From positions 11,462-75,461 of the forward strand of contig CAZDQL010000022.1 in the NCBI GenBank assembly GCA_964507325.1: 64,000 nucleotides of DNA, in the 5' to 3' direction. Every line of letters begins with the position of its first letter. Position 1 is the first letter of the stretch. Position numbers and translations under genes: made by a program. Shown one piece after another: positions 34,954 through 43,463 of the stretch. Below the pieces are notes generated by a model. It was given only the letters and a program-made list of their open reading frames with translations, ran no database searches and was not told the origin of the DNA. Source of the stretch: CAZDQL01 sp964507325 (lineage in GTDB: Bacteria; Planctomycetota; UBA1135; GCA-002686595).

Positions 34954-37011
34954 TTACAGGTTGTCCGCTACCCGCAACCGCAGCTCCGGATCACCGAACA
35001 GGGTCAGCTCGTAGTACTGATAGCGGAACCACCCGATGCTGTCCAAGCGCCACAGACAGCGCTCCCTGGCCTCCTGTAGCGCACGGCCGAGCTCGAAGGT
35101 GCCCTCACCGAGCGGGCTGTGGAAGAACTCCCGGATGAACATGGTCGTCACGGAATCGAGGTTGTTTCCGCTGGCTCCCAGACCGTCTCTCGAGTTGACG
35201 AGGCAGGCAAAAGCACCATGCTCCATGGTGGTGATCTCTTCGGCGAAGCAGTCGTCGACGTCGAATGAACCCACCCAGCACGAATCATCGACAAAGAGGA
35301 AATAGTCGGTATTCGTCAGGTTCTCGATACAGTCATACATGTTGTATGAGTGAGGAGTGGTGCACAGCTTCACCATTCCCCAGTTCGAGTCCCCATGGTC
35401 GGCTATGTAGATGATCTGTGGCGTCGTGAATGCACCCTCACCATTCAAGATCGGGAGCAACTCTGTCGTCGCATCCCAACCATCACTGTAGTAGTCCCAC
35501 GGAGGATTCACGTGTCCGACGCGGTTCCACGAGCTGGGCGCGTAGTCCTCGTCGTAGAGAGTCGTCACGCTGAAGTCGCGCGCATTGGGAATGCTGGGGC
35601 TCTCCAGACCCGCAGTGAAATGGCCGAGATAGAGACTCGAGCCGAGCCGCATCAGCTCCGAGAAGGGCTTGTTGAACTCCTGTATGTCACCGAAGCCCAG
35701 GTAGCCGCCCATGGTCGCAGCGACGTTCAGGTAGGGGTCGTCAGTGCTCTCGTAGACGAGTGTCTTCTCGACGAAGTTGCGCACGTCAGAGGCGTTCTCC
35801 ACCGCTGCGCGGCCGACGAACACCTCAGCCCTCAAATCGACGTCGCCACCGCCCGGGCCGTCGTGTTTCTCGGCGTACTTGCCATCCGCGTCCTCGTCGA
35901 AGGTGCAGTCGGGCGGATCGACGCAGCCGTAGTACAGGTCCGCCGGCACCGTGTAGCCCGAATGGAAGAACATCCGCGCCGGGATGATGTCCTCCGTACC
36001 GGCCAGCAGCGCGTACTCCGAGTCCCAGACCTGGTAGGCATCTATCAGGAAGTTCCTGATTCTGGTCGCGTCGTCACTTCCGCCACTCGGCTTCGATCCG
36101 TCGTAGTTCGCGCAGATCCAGTCCGTGGTGACGATGCCCGCAGGAATGCCCCGGCTGATCTTCGAGTCACAGAGGGCCTGGAAGGAGTACTGACCCGTCA
36201 CGTTCGCGAGGCTGTCGTTGGTGATGACGATGTACTCGTAGTCCGCCCCGTAGTAAGGGCTTCTGGGATCTGACAGCGGCGTGGTGAGGGACGTGCTGGC
36301 GGGGTTGGGGGGCGGCGTGACGCCACCGCGATTCGGATTGGAGTAGGAAGCCAGCGCGCCGGGGTTGTCCAGGTGGCGCCGCAGCTTGCGCGTCAAGGCC
36401 TCCGTGGGGCTGACGCGATACGGGGAGTCGCTGCTGGCTAGGTGCACCGTCAGCCTCATCCGCGGCGCCATTCTCAGCAGGCCGGATCTGGGCGCGTACT
36501 GGAGAGGGAAGAGATTCACGTGCGCAATCCGGTAGCCGCGGTCTGATTGGACGGTCACCAGAGCGTGCTGCTCGAGGGGCCAGTACTCCGTCGAGGAGTA
36601 GATTGCGGGATCCGGTCGGGTCGGCGTGGCCGGAGGGCCGACGTGCCGGAAGAACTGCACCGCGCCGTGTTCGAGTTCGTGTGTCCCGGGCAGCGGATAC
36701 ACGTCGAGCGCCTCACTGGTAACCGCTTCGATCCGCGTGCCAGACGGCAGGAGGATCTGTGCGTGTCCTACAGGAATGACCGGTTCACCCTCCTGGTTGT
36801 GGCGCTTGAGCCCGCTGACCGTGACGCGCGCGCCATCGCCTGCGGTGACGACTTCGGGCGCACCAAAGTCGTACTCGAGGATGATGGCCTCAGCGGTGCA
36901 GGTCACACGTGGCTTCCGTTGGCTGGCGGCATCGGAAGCGCCGGGGCCGATCACTGCGAGGAGACAGGCGGTGAGGGTCGCTGCTCGTGGGAACATGCTG
37001 GTGATCGTCAT
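34954..37011 (-). CDS. Gingipain-like C25 cysteine peptidase, exported
   Basis: A 685-residue exported protein with a signal peptide of about 30 residues (ending near ASDAAS). An N-terminal propeptide-like region of about 200 residues is followed by the caspase-like catalytic domain of family C25, with the catalytic histidine in IYIADHGDSNWG (about H539) and the cysteine in VDDSCWVGSF (about C578). Family members are secreted endopeptidases, usually Arg- or Lys-specific. No C-terminal sorting domain (type IX) or Ig-like domain is present; the protein ends right after the fold (LFGDPELRLRV). ATG 37011 is preferred to GTG 37020 because GAGGAAG is better spaced. It is convergent with hyuA. Confidence 0.88.
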   Translation of the reverse strand: MTITSMFPRAATLTACLLAVIGPGASDAASQRKPRVTCTAEAIILEYDFGAPEVVTAGDGARVTVSGLKRHNQEGEPVIPVGHAQILLPSGTRIEAVTSEALDVYPLPGTHELEHGAVQFFRHVGPPATPTRPDPAIYSSTEYWPLEQHALVTVQSDRGYRIAHVNLFPLQYAPRSGLLRMAPRMRLTVHLASSDSPYRVSPTEALTRKLRRHLDNPGALASYSNPNRGGVTPPPNPASTSLTTPLSDPRSPYYGADYEYIVITNDSLANVTGQYSFQALCDSKISRGIPAGIVTTDWICANYDGSKPSGGSDDATRIRNFLIDAYQVWDSEYALLAGTEDIIPARMFFHSGYTVPADLYYGCVDPPDCTFDEDADGKYAEKHDGPGGGDVDLRAEVFVGRAAVENASDVRNFVEKTLVYESTDDPYLNVAATMGGYLGFGDIQEFNKPFSELMRLGSSLYLGHFTAGLESPSIPNARDFSVTTLYDEDYAPSSWNRVGHVNPPWDYYSDGWDATTELLPILNGEGAFTTPQIIYIADHGDSNWGMVKLCTTPHSYNMYDCIENLTNTDYFLFVDDSCWVGSFDVDDCFAEEITTMEHGAFACLVNSRDGLGASGNNLDSVTTMFIREFFHSPLGEGTFELGRALQEARERCLWRLDSIGWFRYQYYELTLFGDPELRLRVADNL

Positions 37012-37200
37012 GGCGGACACTTCCTCATGCAGCTTTGAGCACTACGCGCAGTGCGCGGCGTCCGGGGAGCGGATTCCCCTTGCGGGTCGTTGCGCAGGTG
37101 CCACGGTGACCGGTCCTCGAGACCGATACCCGATTCTACGTGAGTCCAGTCACCCGAGCCAGGTCCCTGACTGAGGCTGCCTGGTGAGGCGTTCAAACTT

Positions 37201-39249
37201 CTAACGGGGCCTTCCGACCAGCAGGTCGACCACGCCGATCCCGATCAGCTCTCCGCTGGTCGCGCTCCTGGGTCCACCCCGCGTGGTGTCCGCTTTGGCG
37301 GCCCGGGCGATGATGGGAGGCAGGGCGGTCCTGGGAGTTCCTCGCGTCGTCGCATTGGAGTCGATCGAGAGGAAGTCCGACTGCTGATCGATGGTGGCGA
37401 CCACCAGGTAGCGGTCGCGCATCGGTCGGGCGTTGGACCAGCTCGATTCGACATAGACGCCGATGGGGATGCGCAGCACTTCTCCCGGCTCCAGGGGCCC
37501 GGGATCCCGTCTGTTGGGTGCGGGCCAGACCGCCGTCCGCGTCCGGTTCTCCGTCAGGGAGAGGGCCATGACGTAGGCCCGCTGGCTGGAGAGGTTCCTC
37601 ACTTCGAGCACCATGAGTGCGGGCGTGAGCTCACTGCTGCCGACGACGTGCACCTCCCCCGCGGCCGCCTGCGGGCCGCCCTCGGTCACGATCGAGGCGA
37701 GGGGGTAGTCCGGACCGAAGCGCGCTTCGGCTGCCCGCACCTCGCTCTCGTTCGGTTCGCAGAAGCGGACCTCGATCGGAACCCGGCCGGCCTCTTCGTC
37801 GACCGCACACAGTGCCCGGTAGAGGAGCTCGTCCTCGAAGCGCTGGTGCAGGCGCACGGCGAGAGAGCCTCCACGCGGGTCCTCGTGCTCCCTCTCGGCC
37901 CACGACCGCAAACCACCCGGCCCGTAGAAGCAGATCTGCCCGGTCCCCTCCCGCAGGAGGCGGTAGTCCGCTTGCTCCCCGCCCAGCTCCACGTAGTCGT
38001 CGCTCGCCAGGAGTTCGCTGAGGTCCTCTTCGGTCGTGAAGATGCGCAGGCGTTCCTGACCCGCGGGTCGCTCGATCTCGATCGCGCGCAGGTACCGCTC
38101 AGCGAGCCCGGCGGGGGCCTCCCCGTCCCAGCGGGCGTGGGCCTCGGTGGAGTAGACGCGCAGGATGCTGGCCTCCCCGAGGAGCTCCAGGTCGAAGCCA
38201 TCGTAGATGGCGAGCCTGGACTCGGGGCGCAGGCCGTGGACCCGACCGCCCCTGAGTCGGATCAAGCCACCCGGCTGCGCACTGGCCTCGAAACCCGGGG
38301 GAGGGGGCATGAAGGTGCTGCCGAAGAGCTCGCGATCCACCTCACCCTCGCAACACACCGTCTGGTCGGGGAAGCGTGCAGCGAGGCGCAAGGCGGTCGC
38401 TCCCGCGATGCTCGCGTAGCTCACTCCGGGCTCCGCCCGTTCCAGGGCGTCGACCAGGAAGAAGGTCAGGGCGCCGTGATGGACGGGCAGTCCAGTGGGC
38501 TGGCGCAGCACGAGCTCCTTGGCGGTCTGCCACTCGCGGCAGGCCGCCAGATGCACATAGCCTCGGGTCGAAGCCTCGGGGTCGTCCTCCAGGATCTCGA
38601 TCCCCTGCGGCCAGAAATCCGCCACGCGCTGCGGCTCGAAGGGCTGCTGGCCGTGATCGAGCCCGCGCTGACGCACCTCCTGGTCGTCAGCGCCACGCAA
38701 CCCGGTTGCCGAGTGGCAGGCGTCGGTCACCACGGTTGTCCTGGCGCGCCTGCGCACCAGCTCCGCAACCAGCGCGCGCAGCTCGTCGTCGACCAGGTCG
38801 TAGGCGCCGTCCAGATCGCCCCCGCGGCTGTCCCAGGCGACGAGTGACGAGTCCCTGCCTTCGCGCTCGGCGCCGTCGACCGCGCCGATGTCGGGTACCC
38901 GTGAACCGTGGCCGGAGAACCAGAAGAGCACCTCGGTTCCCGGACCCGCCCCCTCGATCAAGTGCTCGCAGAAGGCGCGTACGATGCGCTCGTGGGTGGC
39001 TTGCTCATTCTCCAGGTACTCGATCGCCTGGGGCGCGAACCCGAAGCGTTGCTCCAGCAATCTCCCCACCAGCCGCACGTCGTTCACGCAACCGCGCAGG
39101 TCCCCCACGCCCTCGGGATAGTCGTCGATGCCGACGAGCAGGGCCAGCTTCTTGGGCGAGGAGTCGGGCTCCTGCTCCTGGGAAGGGCCGTGCCAGTCCG
39201 TCCCGAGAACGATGAGCGGTGCGACGAGGAAGACGAGAAGGCCCTGCAT
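37201..39249 (-). CDS. Caspase-family (C14) protease with C-terminal sensor-like domain
   Basis: About 682 residues. An N-terminal hydrophobic segment (residues 3-16) acts as signal or anchor. The caspase domain starts at KLALLVGIDDYPEG (residue 34). The catalytic histidine is H114 in FSGHGS and the cysteine is C168 in VVTDACHSAT, so the enzyme should be active. The C-terminal half contains a domain with VMVLEVRN-, RAYVMALSL- and VWPAPN-like strands resembling the DUF4384 module often attached to bacterial caspases. An alternative start, ATG 39333, has GGGAG 6 bases upstream and would add 28 basic residues. It is divergent from a Ser/Thr kinase at 39516 and may act with it. Confidence 0.87.
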   Translation of the reverse strand: MQGLLVFLVAPLIVLGTDWHGPSQEQEPDSSPKKLALLVGIDDYPEGVGDLRGCVNDVRLVGRLLEQRFGFAPQAIEYLENEQATHERIVRAFCEHLIEGAGPGTEVLFWFSGHGSRVPDIGAVDGAEREGRDSSLVAWDSRGGDLDGAYDLVDDELRALVAELVRRRARTTVVTDACHSATGLRGADDQEVRQRGLDHGQQPFEPQRVADFWPQGIEILEDDPEASTRGYVHLAACREWQTAKELVLRQPTGLPVHHGALTFFLVDALERAEPGVSYASIAGATALRLAARFPDQTVCCEGEVDRELFGSTFMPPPPGFEASAQPGGLIRLRGGRVHGLRPESRLAIYDGFDLELLGEASILRVYSTEAHARWDGEAPAGLAERYLRAIEIERPAGQERLRIFTTEEDLSELLASDDYVELGGEQADYRLLREGTGQICFYGPGGLRSWAEREHEDPRGGSLAVRLHQRFEDELLYRALCAVDEEAGRVPIEVRFCEPNESEVRAAEARFGPDYPLASIVTEGGPQAAAGEVHVVGSSELTPALMVLEVRNLSSQRAYVMALSLTENRTRTAVWPAPNRRDPGPLEPGEVLRIPIGVYVESSWSNARPMRDRYLVVATIDQQSDFLSIDSNATTRGTPRTALPPIIARAAKADTTRGGPRSATSGELIGIGVVDLLVGRPR

Positions 39250-39515
39250 GGCTGTCAGATCTCCGGTGCCGGATGGAGCCGGCGCCGGCCTCCGATGATA
39301 GCGCGTTCGGTGACGGCGGAAGAGATGACTCATCCTTCGCTCCCTGGTCTCGAGCCCGGCACCTCCCTCTTCAACAGGGGCGTAGGTGGCGCCACCGAAG
39401 CGACTCCTGTTCACGTGGGTACGTAGCCGGGAAGCAGCGGAATCTCGGTGCGATCGATCCCACGCCATCCCCTAGAATCCTGGTGGCTACCTCGCTCTGG
39501 GGGTGTCCCGAGACC

Positions 39516-41447
39516 ATGCACGAAGACCTGCGAGAGGAACACGACGACTCGATGAGTCGTGTCGAGCGGGCCGCTGTGGAGTTCATCGCTCGCAGCGAGC
39601 AGGGAATCGAGACCACGCTGGACGACTGGCTGGTGGGTATGGAGAGCGAGGAGGAGCGCGAGGAGCTGGTCGCGTTGGTCTCAGCGGCTCGTCGAGCGAG
39701 TCAGCTCCTGCCCCGACAGCTGTGCCGCGACACCGTGATCGCCGGGCGCTACCGGATCCTGGAAGAGATCGGGTCGGGGGGCATGGGGCGCGTCTTCGCC
39801 GCACTCGACCAGCGACTCGATCGCAAGGTCGCGGTCAAGGTCTTGGCCTCGGTGCAGGCCGCGGATGCGAGACAGCGCGCGCTGTTCGAGCGGGAGTCGC
39901 AGCTCCTCGCGACCCTTCACCATCCCGGAATCGTCACCGTTCACGAATCGGGAGACGACGGCGATCTGGCCTACATCGTGATGAACCTGGTCGAGGGATC
40001 GGCCTTGTCCGAGGTGGTCGAGAACGCGCGCGAACGGATGGACCCCGCAGTCCCAGGACCGGGACAGCTGCTCACCGGAGAAGACCTCGAAGAGGCGTTC
40101 GGCCTGCCGCTCGGCGAGGGGCAGGTCCAGCTGATCGAGAAGCGCTCTTGGTTCCGGGGGGTCGCGGCGATCACACTCGAGCTCGCACGCACACTGCAGG
40201 CGGCGCACGGAGCGGGGGTGGTGCACCGCGATATCAAGCCGAGCAACGTCATGCTGATCGGCGGGGGGTCCCCGGTGATCCTCGACTTCGGCCTGGCGGG
40301 GAACACCCAGGCAGTTGGCGCCGGAGAGGTCACCCGCGGGCTCTACGGGAGCGTGGCCTATCTCGCCCCGGAACGGATACAGAACCAAGAGGTGGGGGCC
40401 GACCCCCGCAGCGACATCTACCAGCTGGGGTTGATCCTGTACGAGCTGCTCACCTTGCAGCGCGCCTTCTCAGGCGAGTCGCTGGCCGACACCCTGATGC
40501 GGATCCACAGCGGGGTCTTCCAGCGTCCTCGCCAGGCCTATGGCCATGTTCCCCGCGACCTCGAGGCGATCTGCCTGAAGGCGATCGAGCTCGACCCCCA
40601 CCTGCGCTATCAGACGGCGACGGAGCTGCGCGAGGACCTCGAGCGCTACCTAGACGGTCGCGAACCGCAAGCCGCGCACGCCAGTCGCTTGCGCAGTGCG
40701 TGGCGTGGCGTGCGCTATCGCATCCGCAAGGACCCGCGCTGGACTGGAACCCTGGGCATGCTGACCGTTGCGCTGGTCGCCACCGTTCTGTGGCTCACCG
40801 TGGGCACGCAGGGGCCGGCGATCGAGTTCGGCGAGGGGCTGCGCTACCCCCGGACCACGGACTCCGCACCATGGACCCCGGTGGAGATCGGTGAGGGCGG
40901 GGTGCTCCGGCCAGGGGACTCGATGGGCGTGGTGCTCGAGGTCGCGCAGCGGGCGTACGTTCACGGGTTGTTCGTCTTCCGGAACAAGGACGACCAAGAG
41001 GTCTACGTCTGTCCGATACCGGTGGGCACTCGGGAGGACGGCCCCAGGGTCGAACCGGAAGCGACCGAACCGTGGTTCCTGCAACTGCGCGAGGGGACGC
41101 ACCACCTCATCACCGGCATCGTCGACGAGAGCGACGAATACGAGAAGCTCCTGATCTACGCCAGTCCGTACTTCGAGCCGGCGCTGGAGGAGTGGATGAA
41201 GGACCTGGCGACCTACCGCAGGAGCCATCCCGGTCCCGGCGTCCCCGCAGCGGCTGGCTTCGCCATGATCGACTTCGAGCTCGAGCGCGGTCGGCCCCTG
41301 GAGCTCACGCCGCAGCAGCGAGCCCGGGCGGAGGAGATCGGGAACCTCTCCCGTGGGCAGACGGAAGGGGAGGTCGAGCTGGACGTGGATTCGCTCGGCA
41401 TCTTCCGGCTACAGTGCGAAGTGCGGTCCTCCGGCGAGAACCGCTGA
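39516..41447 (+). CDS. Transmembrane Ser/Thr protein kinase
   Basis: 643 residues. Kinase domain from about residue 79: glycine loop GSGGMG 86-91, K108, HRDIKPSN at 237-244 and DFG at 257-259, so it is canonical and active in pattern. An unusual insert of about 45 residues (about 165-212) sits between helices D and E. A transmembrane helix lies near 415-435. The extracytoplasmic C-terminus has strands SMGVVLEVAQRAYVHGLFVF and EVYVCPIPVG that resemble the DUF4384-like module of the neighbouring caspase. The next gene, an ECF sigma factor, starts 18 bp downstream, so the two are probably co-transcribed. ATG 39552 is an alternative start. Confidence 0.9.
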   Translation: MHEDLREEHDDSMSRVERAAVEFIARSEQGIETTLDDWLVGMESEEEREELVALVSAARRASQLLPRQLCRDTVIAGRYRILEEIGSGGMGRVFAALDQRLDRKVAVKVLASVQAADARQRALFERESQLLATLHHPGIVTVHESGDDGDLAYIVMNLVEGSALSEVVENARERMDPAVPGPGQLLTGEDLEEAFGLPLGEGQVQLIEKRSWFRGVAAITLELARTLQAAHGAGVVHRDIKPSNVMLIGGGSPVILDFGLAGNTQAVGAGEVTRGLYGSVAYLAPERIQNQEVGADPRSDIYQLGLILYELLTLQRAFSGESLADTLMRIHSGVFQRPRQAYGHVPRDLEAICLKAIELDPHLRYQTATELREDLERYLDGREPQAAHASRLRSAWRGVRYRIRKDPRWTGTLGMLTVALVATVLWLTVGTQGPAIEFGEGLRYPRTTDSAPWTPVEIGEGGVLRPGDSMGVVLEVAQRAYVHGLFVFRNKDDQEVYVCPIPVGTREDGPRVEPEATEPWFLQLREGTHHLITGIVDESDEYEKLLIYASPYFEPALEEWMKDLATYRRSHPGPGVPAAAGFAMIDFELERGRPLELTPQQRARAEEIGNLSRGQTEGEVELDVDSLGIFRLQCEVRSSGENR

Positions 41448-41465
41448 GTACCCAGACCGACCTCG

Positions 41466-42086
41466 ATGGATGACCCGCTGACGCGCTCACTAGATCTCCT
41501 GCGGGAGGCACAGGCGGGTGACGAGTCAGCCCAGGGCCGTCTCTTCGAGCGCTACTACGAACGCGTGCGCAGTGTCGTGCGGCTGCGCCTCGGTTCGAGG
41601 CTACGCGGCAGGATGGACTCGGGAGACATCCTGCAGGAGACCTTCCTGCAGGCCGTGCGTTCCTTCGAGAACTTCGAGGCGCGCGAGGAGGCGAGCCTGA
41701 TCAACTGGCTGTGCAAGCTGGCCGAGCGGCAGATCCTGGCCGCGGCCGACTACCACGGAGCCCAGCGCCGCGAGGCCGACCGGGCAGTGTCGATGACGCC
41801 GCCCCCTTCCGCCTCTCCCAGTCGCTACCTCGCCGGCCAGCTTGCGGACGAGACCCGCGGTCCGATCGACCGCCTGAGCGATGAGGAGCGGGAAGCCCTC
41901 GTGGAGGAATGCGTCGGCGAGCTCCCCCCCGACCTGCGCGAGCTGATCCTGATGCGCGACTATCTCGGCGCATCGTGGGAGACGGTGGCCCAGGAGTGCC
42001 AGCGCCCCAGCCCCGATGCGGCGCGCATGATGCACGCGCGCGCGTTGGCCGAGCTCGGGGTGCTCTTGCGAGCGCGGGGGCTGTGA
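41466..42086 (+). CDS. ECF-type RNA polymerase sigma factor (planctomycete type)
   Basis: 206 residues. Region 2: GRLFERYYERVRSVVRLRL, then MDSGDILQETFLQAVRSF and LINWLCKLAERQI. Region 4: LPPDLRELILMRDYLGASWETVAQECQRPSPDAARMMHARAL. The linker holds a proline/serine-rich stretch (MTPPPSASPSRYL), which offers possible phosphorylation sites. It lies 18 bp after the kinase gene and no anti-sigma gene is present. This kinase-sigma order is a recurring planctomycete arrangement in which the kinase is thought to control the sigma factor. Confidence 0.9.
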   Translation: MDDPLTRSLDLLREAQAGDESAQGRLFERYYERVRSVVRLRLGSRLRGRMDSGDILQETFLQAVRSFENFEAREEASLINWLCKLAERQILAAADYHGAQRREADRAVSMTPPPSASPSRYLAGQLADETRGPIDRLSDEEREALVEECVGELPPDLRELILMRDYLGASWETVAQECQRPSPDAARMMHARALAELGVLLRARGL

Positions 42087-42121
42087 GTGGTTTCTCCCTC
42101 GGTGTGAAGGCAGCGGAATGG

Positions 42122-42157
42122 AGAAGAGAGGAGGATCCGAGGATCCCCCTCTCTTCT
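42122..42157. terminator. Hairpin between convergent genes
   Basis: Arms AGAAGAGAGG and CCTCTCTTCT pair over 10 bp. After an A-C mismatch, GGATCC pairs with GGATCC around a GA turn. It lies between the sigma factor stop (42086) and the convergent gene end (42180). No T-run follows, so it is probably a shared transcript-end hairpin. Confidence 0.55.
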
Positions 42158-42179
42158 GTCGAGTGTCCAGTGTGACTCT

Positions 42180-43271
42180 CTACAGCAGGTCGTAGACCTT
42201 GTGGAAGTAGCCCGTGCTGTAGTGGAAGACGGTGAGCGTCTTGTAGACGTCCTTGAACGGCCACGGCATGTCGAGCTCCGCGTAGAGGAAGATCTTCAGA
42301 GTCAAGGGGTAGAAGTAGACCTCGAGAGAGGCATTGACCTCCAGCTTCGGAGGATCCTCGTCGACGTCTCCCCAGGCACCGAGGAGCGGGTTGTTCGCAG
42401 AAGCCTGGGTGGTCGAGCTTCCAAAGAGACCACCATTCCAGACGTTCGGACGCACGTCGAAGTTGACGGTCGGGACCAGATGGAAGAACGACATCGAGGC
42501 TCCAACGCCGGCACTGGCGAAGCTCCAGCCGATGCCGGCCTCTGCCGAGCCGTAGCCGCCGACACGCATCTGCCCCGCCAGACCGATGATCGGGCCATCC
42601 GCACCGACGGACAGCACGGGCGAGACCTGGTAGACGATCTTGCCTCCCGCCTCTACATCGACCGTCACGGGGATGTAGCCGGCGATGTAGTACGTGTACT
42701 CTGCGTCGATGACGTTGAGGGCCTTGTAGAGCTCGAAGCCGGTGCTGGCGCTGTACTGCGGGTTGACGACGGTGATTCCGCCGATTCTCCCCAGCAGATG
42801 TCCATGCGCGGAGAGTCCTTGCATCATGTTCGACGCCTCGCCGGCGGAGTTGACGTCCCATTTGCCGTTGCGCCCCTCGGCGAAGAGGTCCAGGCGCGCA
42901 CCCTCGATGCTCTTGCCGAAGATGCGAAGAGTCCCTTTGGCGCGGCCCAGGGCGCTGGCATAGCGCAACGTGCCGAGATGGCACTCGACGGCCTTGGTCT
43001 TGATGCGACCCACGATCGTCCCGGTGCCCCCGTTGCTGCTGCTCCCCAGGCTCTTGCTGACGATCTTCTCGTGGACGGTGACCTCTTGCTTCGGGCCCGC
43101 CGCAGGGGGCGGAGGCGGGGGAAGGCTGGGAGCCTCGTAGCCGGGCACGTTGCCGCCCCAGCCGGGGCCCATGGGACCATGGAAGCCAGACCCAGCGCTG
43201 GCCGCTCCGGAGAGGACCAGGGCGGAAACGGCGAGGGCGAGATGCCTTGCATTTGTCGTGGTGGGTTTCAT
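42180..43271 (-). CDS. Exported protein of unknown function with proline-rich N-terminus
   Basis: 363 residues, not recognised. A signal peptide (MKPTTTNARHLALAVSALVL, cleavage near GAASA) is followed by a Gly/Pro-rich linker with seven consecutive prolines near residue 52. The rest is rich in alternating hydrophobic residues and glycine, suggesting all-beta structure: GTGTIVGRIKTKAVE, IPVTVDVEAGGKIVYQVSP, VGGYGSAEAGIGWSF. The end (LTLKIFLYAELDMPWPFKDV) is amphipathic. It could be an outer-membrane or cell-wall beta protein; no enzyme motif is seen. It is convergent with the sigma factor gene, and a terminator separates it from the gene upstream. Confidence 0.75.
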   Translation of the reverse strand: MKPTTTNARHLALAVSALVLSGAASAGSGFHGPMGPGWGGNVPGYEAPSLPPPPPPAAGPKQEVTVHEKIVSKSLGSSSNGGTGTIVGRIKTKAVECHLGTLRYASALGRAKGTLRIFGKSIEGARLDLFAEGRNGKWDVNSAGEASNMMQGLSAHGHLLGRIGGITVVNPQYSASTGFELYKALNVIDAEYTYYIAGYIPVTVDVEAGGKIVYQVSPVLSVGADGPIIGLAGQMRVGGYGSAEAGIGWSFASAGVGASMSFFHLVPTVNFDVRPNVWNGGLFGSSTTQASANNPLLGAWGDVDEDPPKLEVNASLEVYFYPLTLKIFLYAELDMPWPFKDVYKTLTVFHYSTGYFHKVYDLL

Positions 43272-43380
43272 GTCGGGTGTTCCCTGCTGTCTGAGTAGTG
43301 GTGGGATCGAAGCGCTGTTGACTTGTGGAGTGCTTCACTCTCGACAGGGGCGTCGGCGCACGGAGCGAAGTGAATTGCAG

Positions 43381-43419
43381 ACAAGAAAACCCGCCGGCGC
43401 TGGATCAGCAGCCGGCGGG
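43381..43419 (-). terminator. Rho-independent terminator of the vitellogenin-N-like gene
   Basis: On the minus strand, CCCGCCGGC and GCCGGCGGG (43390-43398 and 43411-43419) form a 9-bp stem with a smaller GCTG/CAGC stem inside. TTTTCTTGT follows directly (43389-43381). It lies 45 bp past the stop of the 43464-45449 gene and is the clearest intrinsic terminator in the window. Confidence 0.8.
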
Positions 43420-43463
43420 CAGGTGGCGTCAGGAGCAGTGGCTGACGCACGCAGGGAACGACT

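Noticed and set aside
38485..38499. GGGCAGTCCAGTGGG, identical to the right end of repeat copy A
   Set aside because: It lies inside the conserved caspase frame with no inverted partner or element interior nearby; taken as chance.
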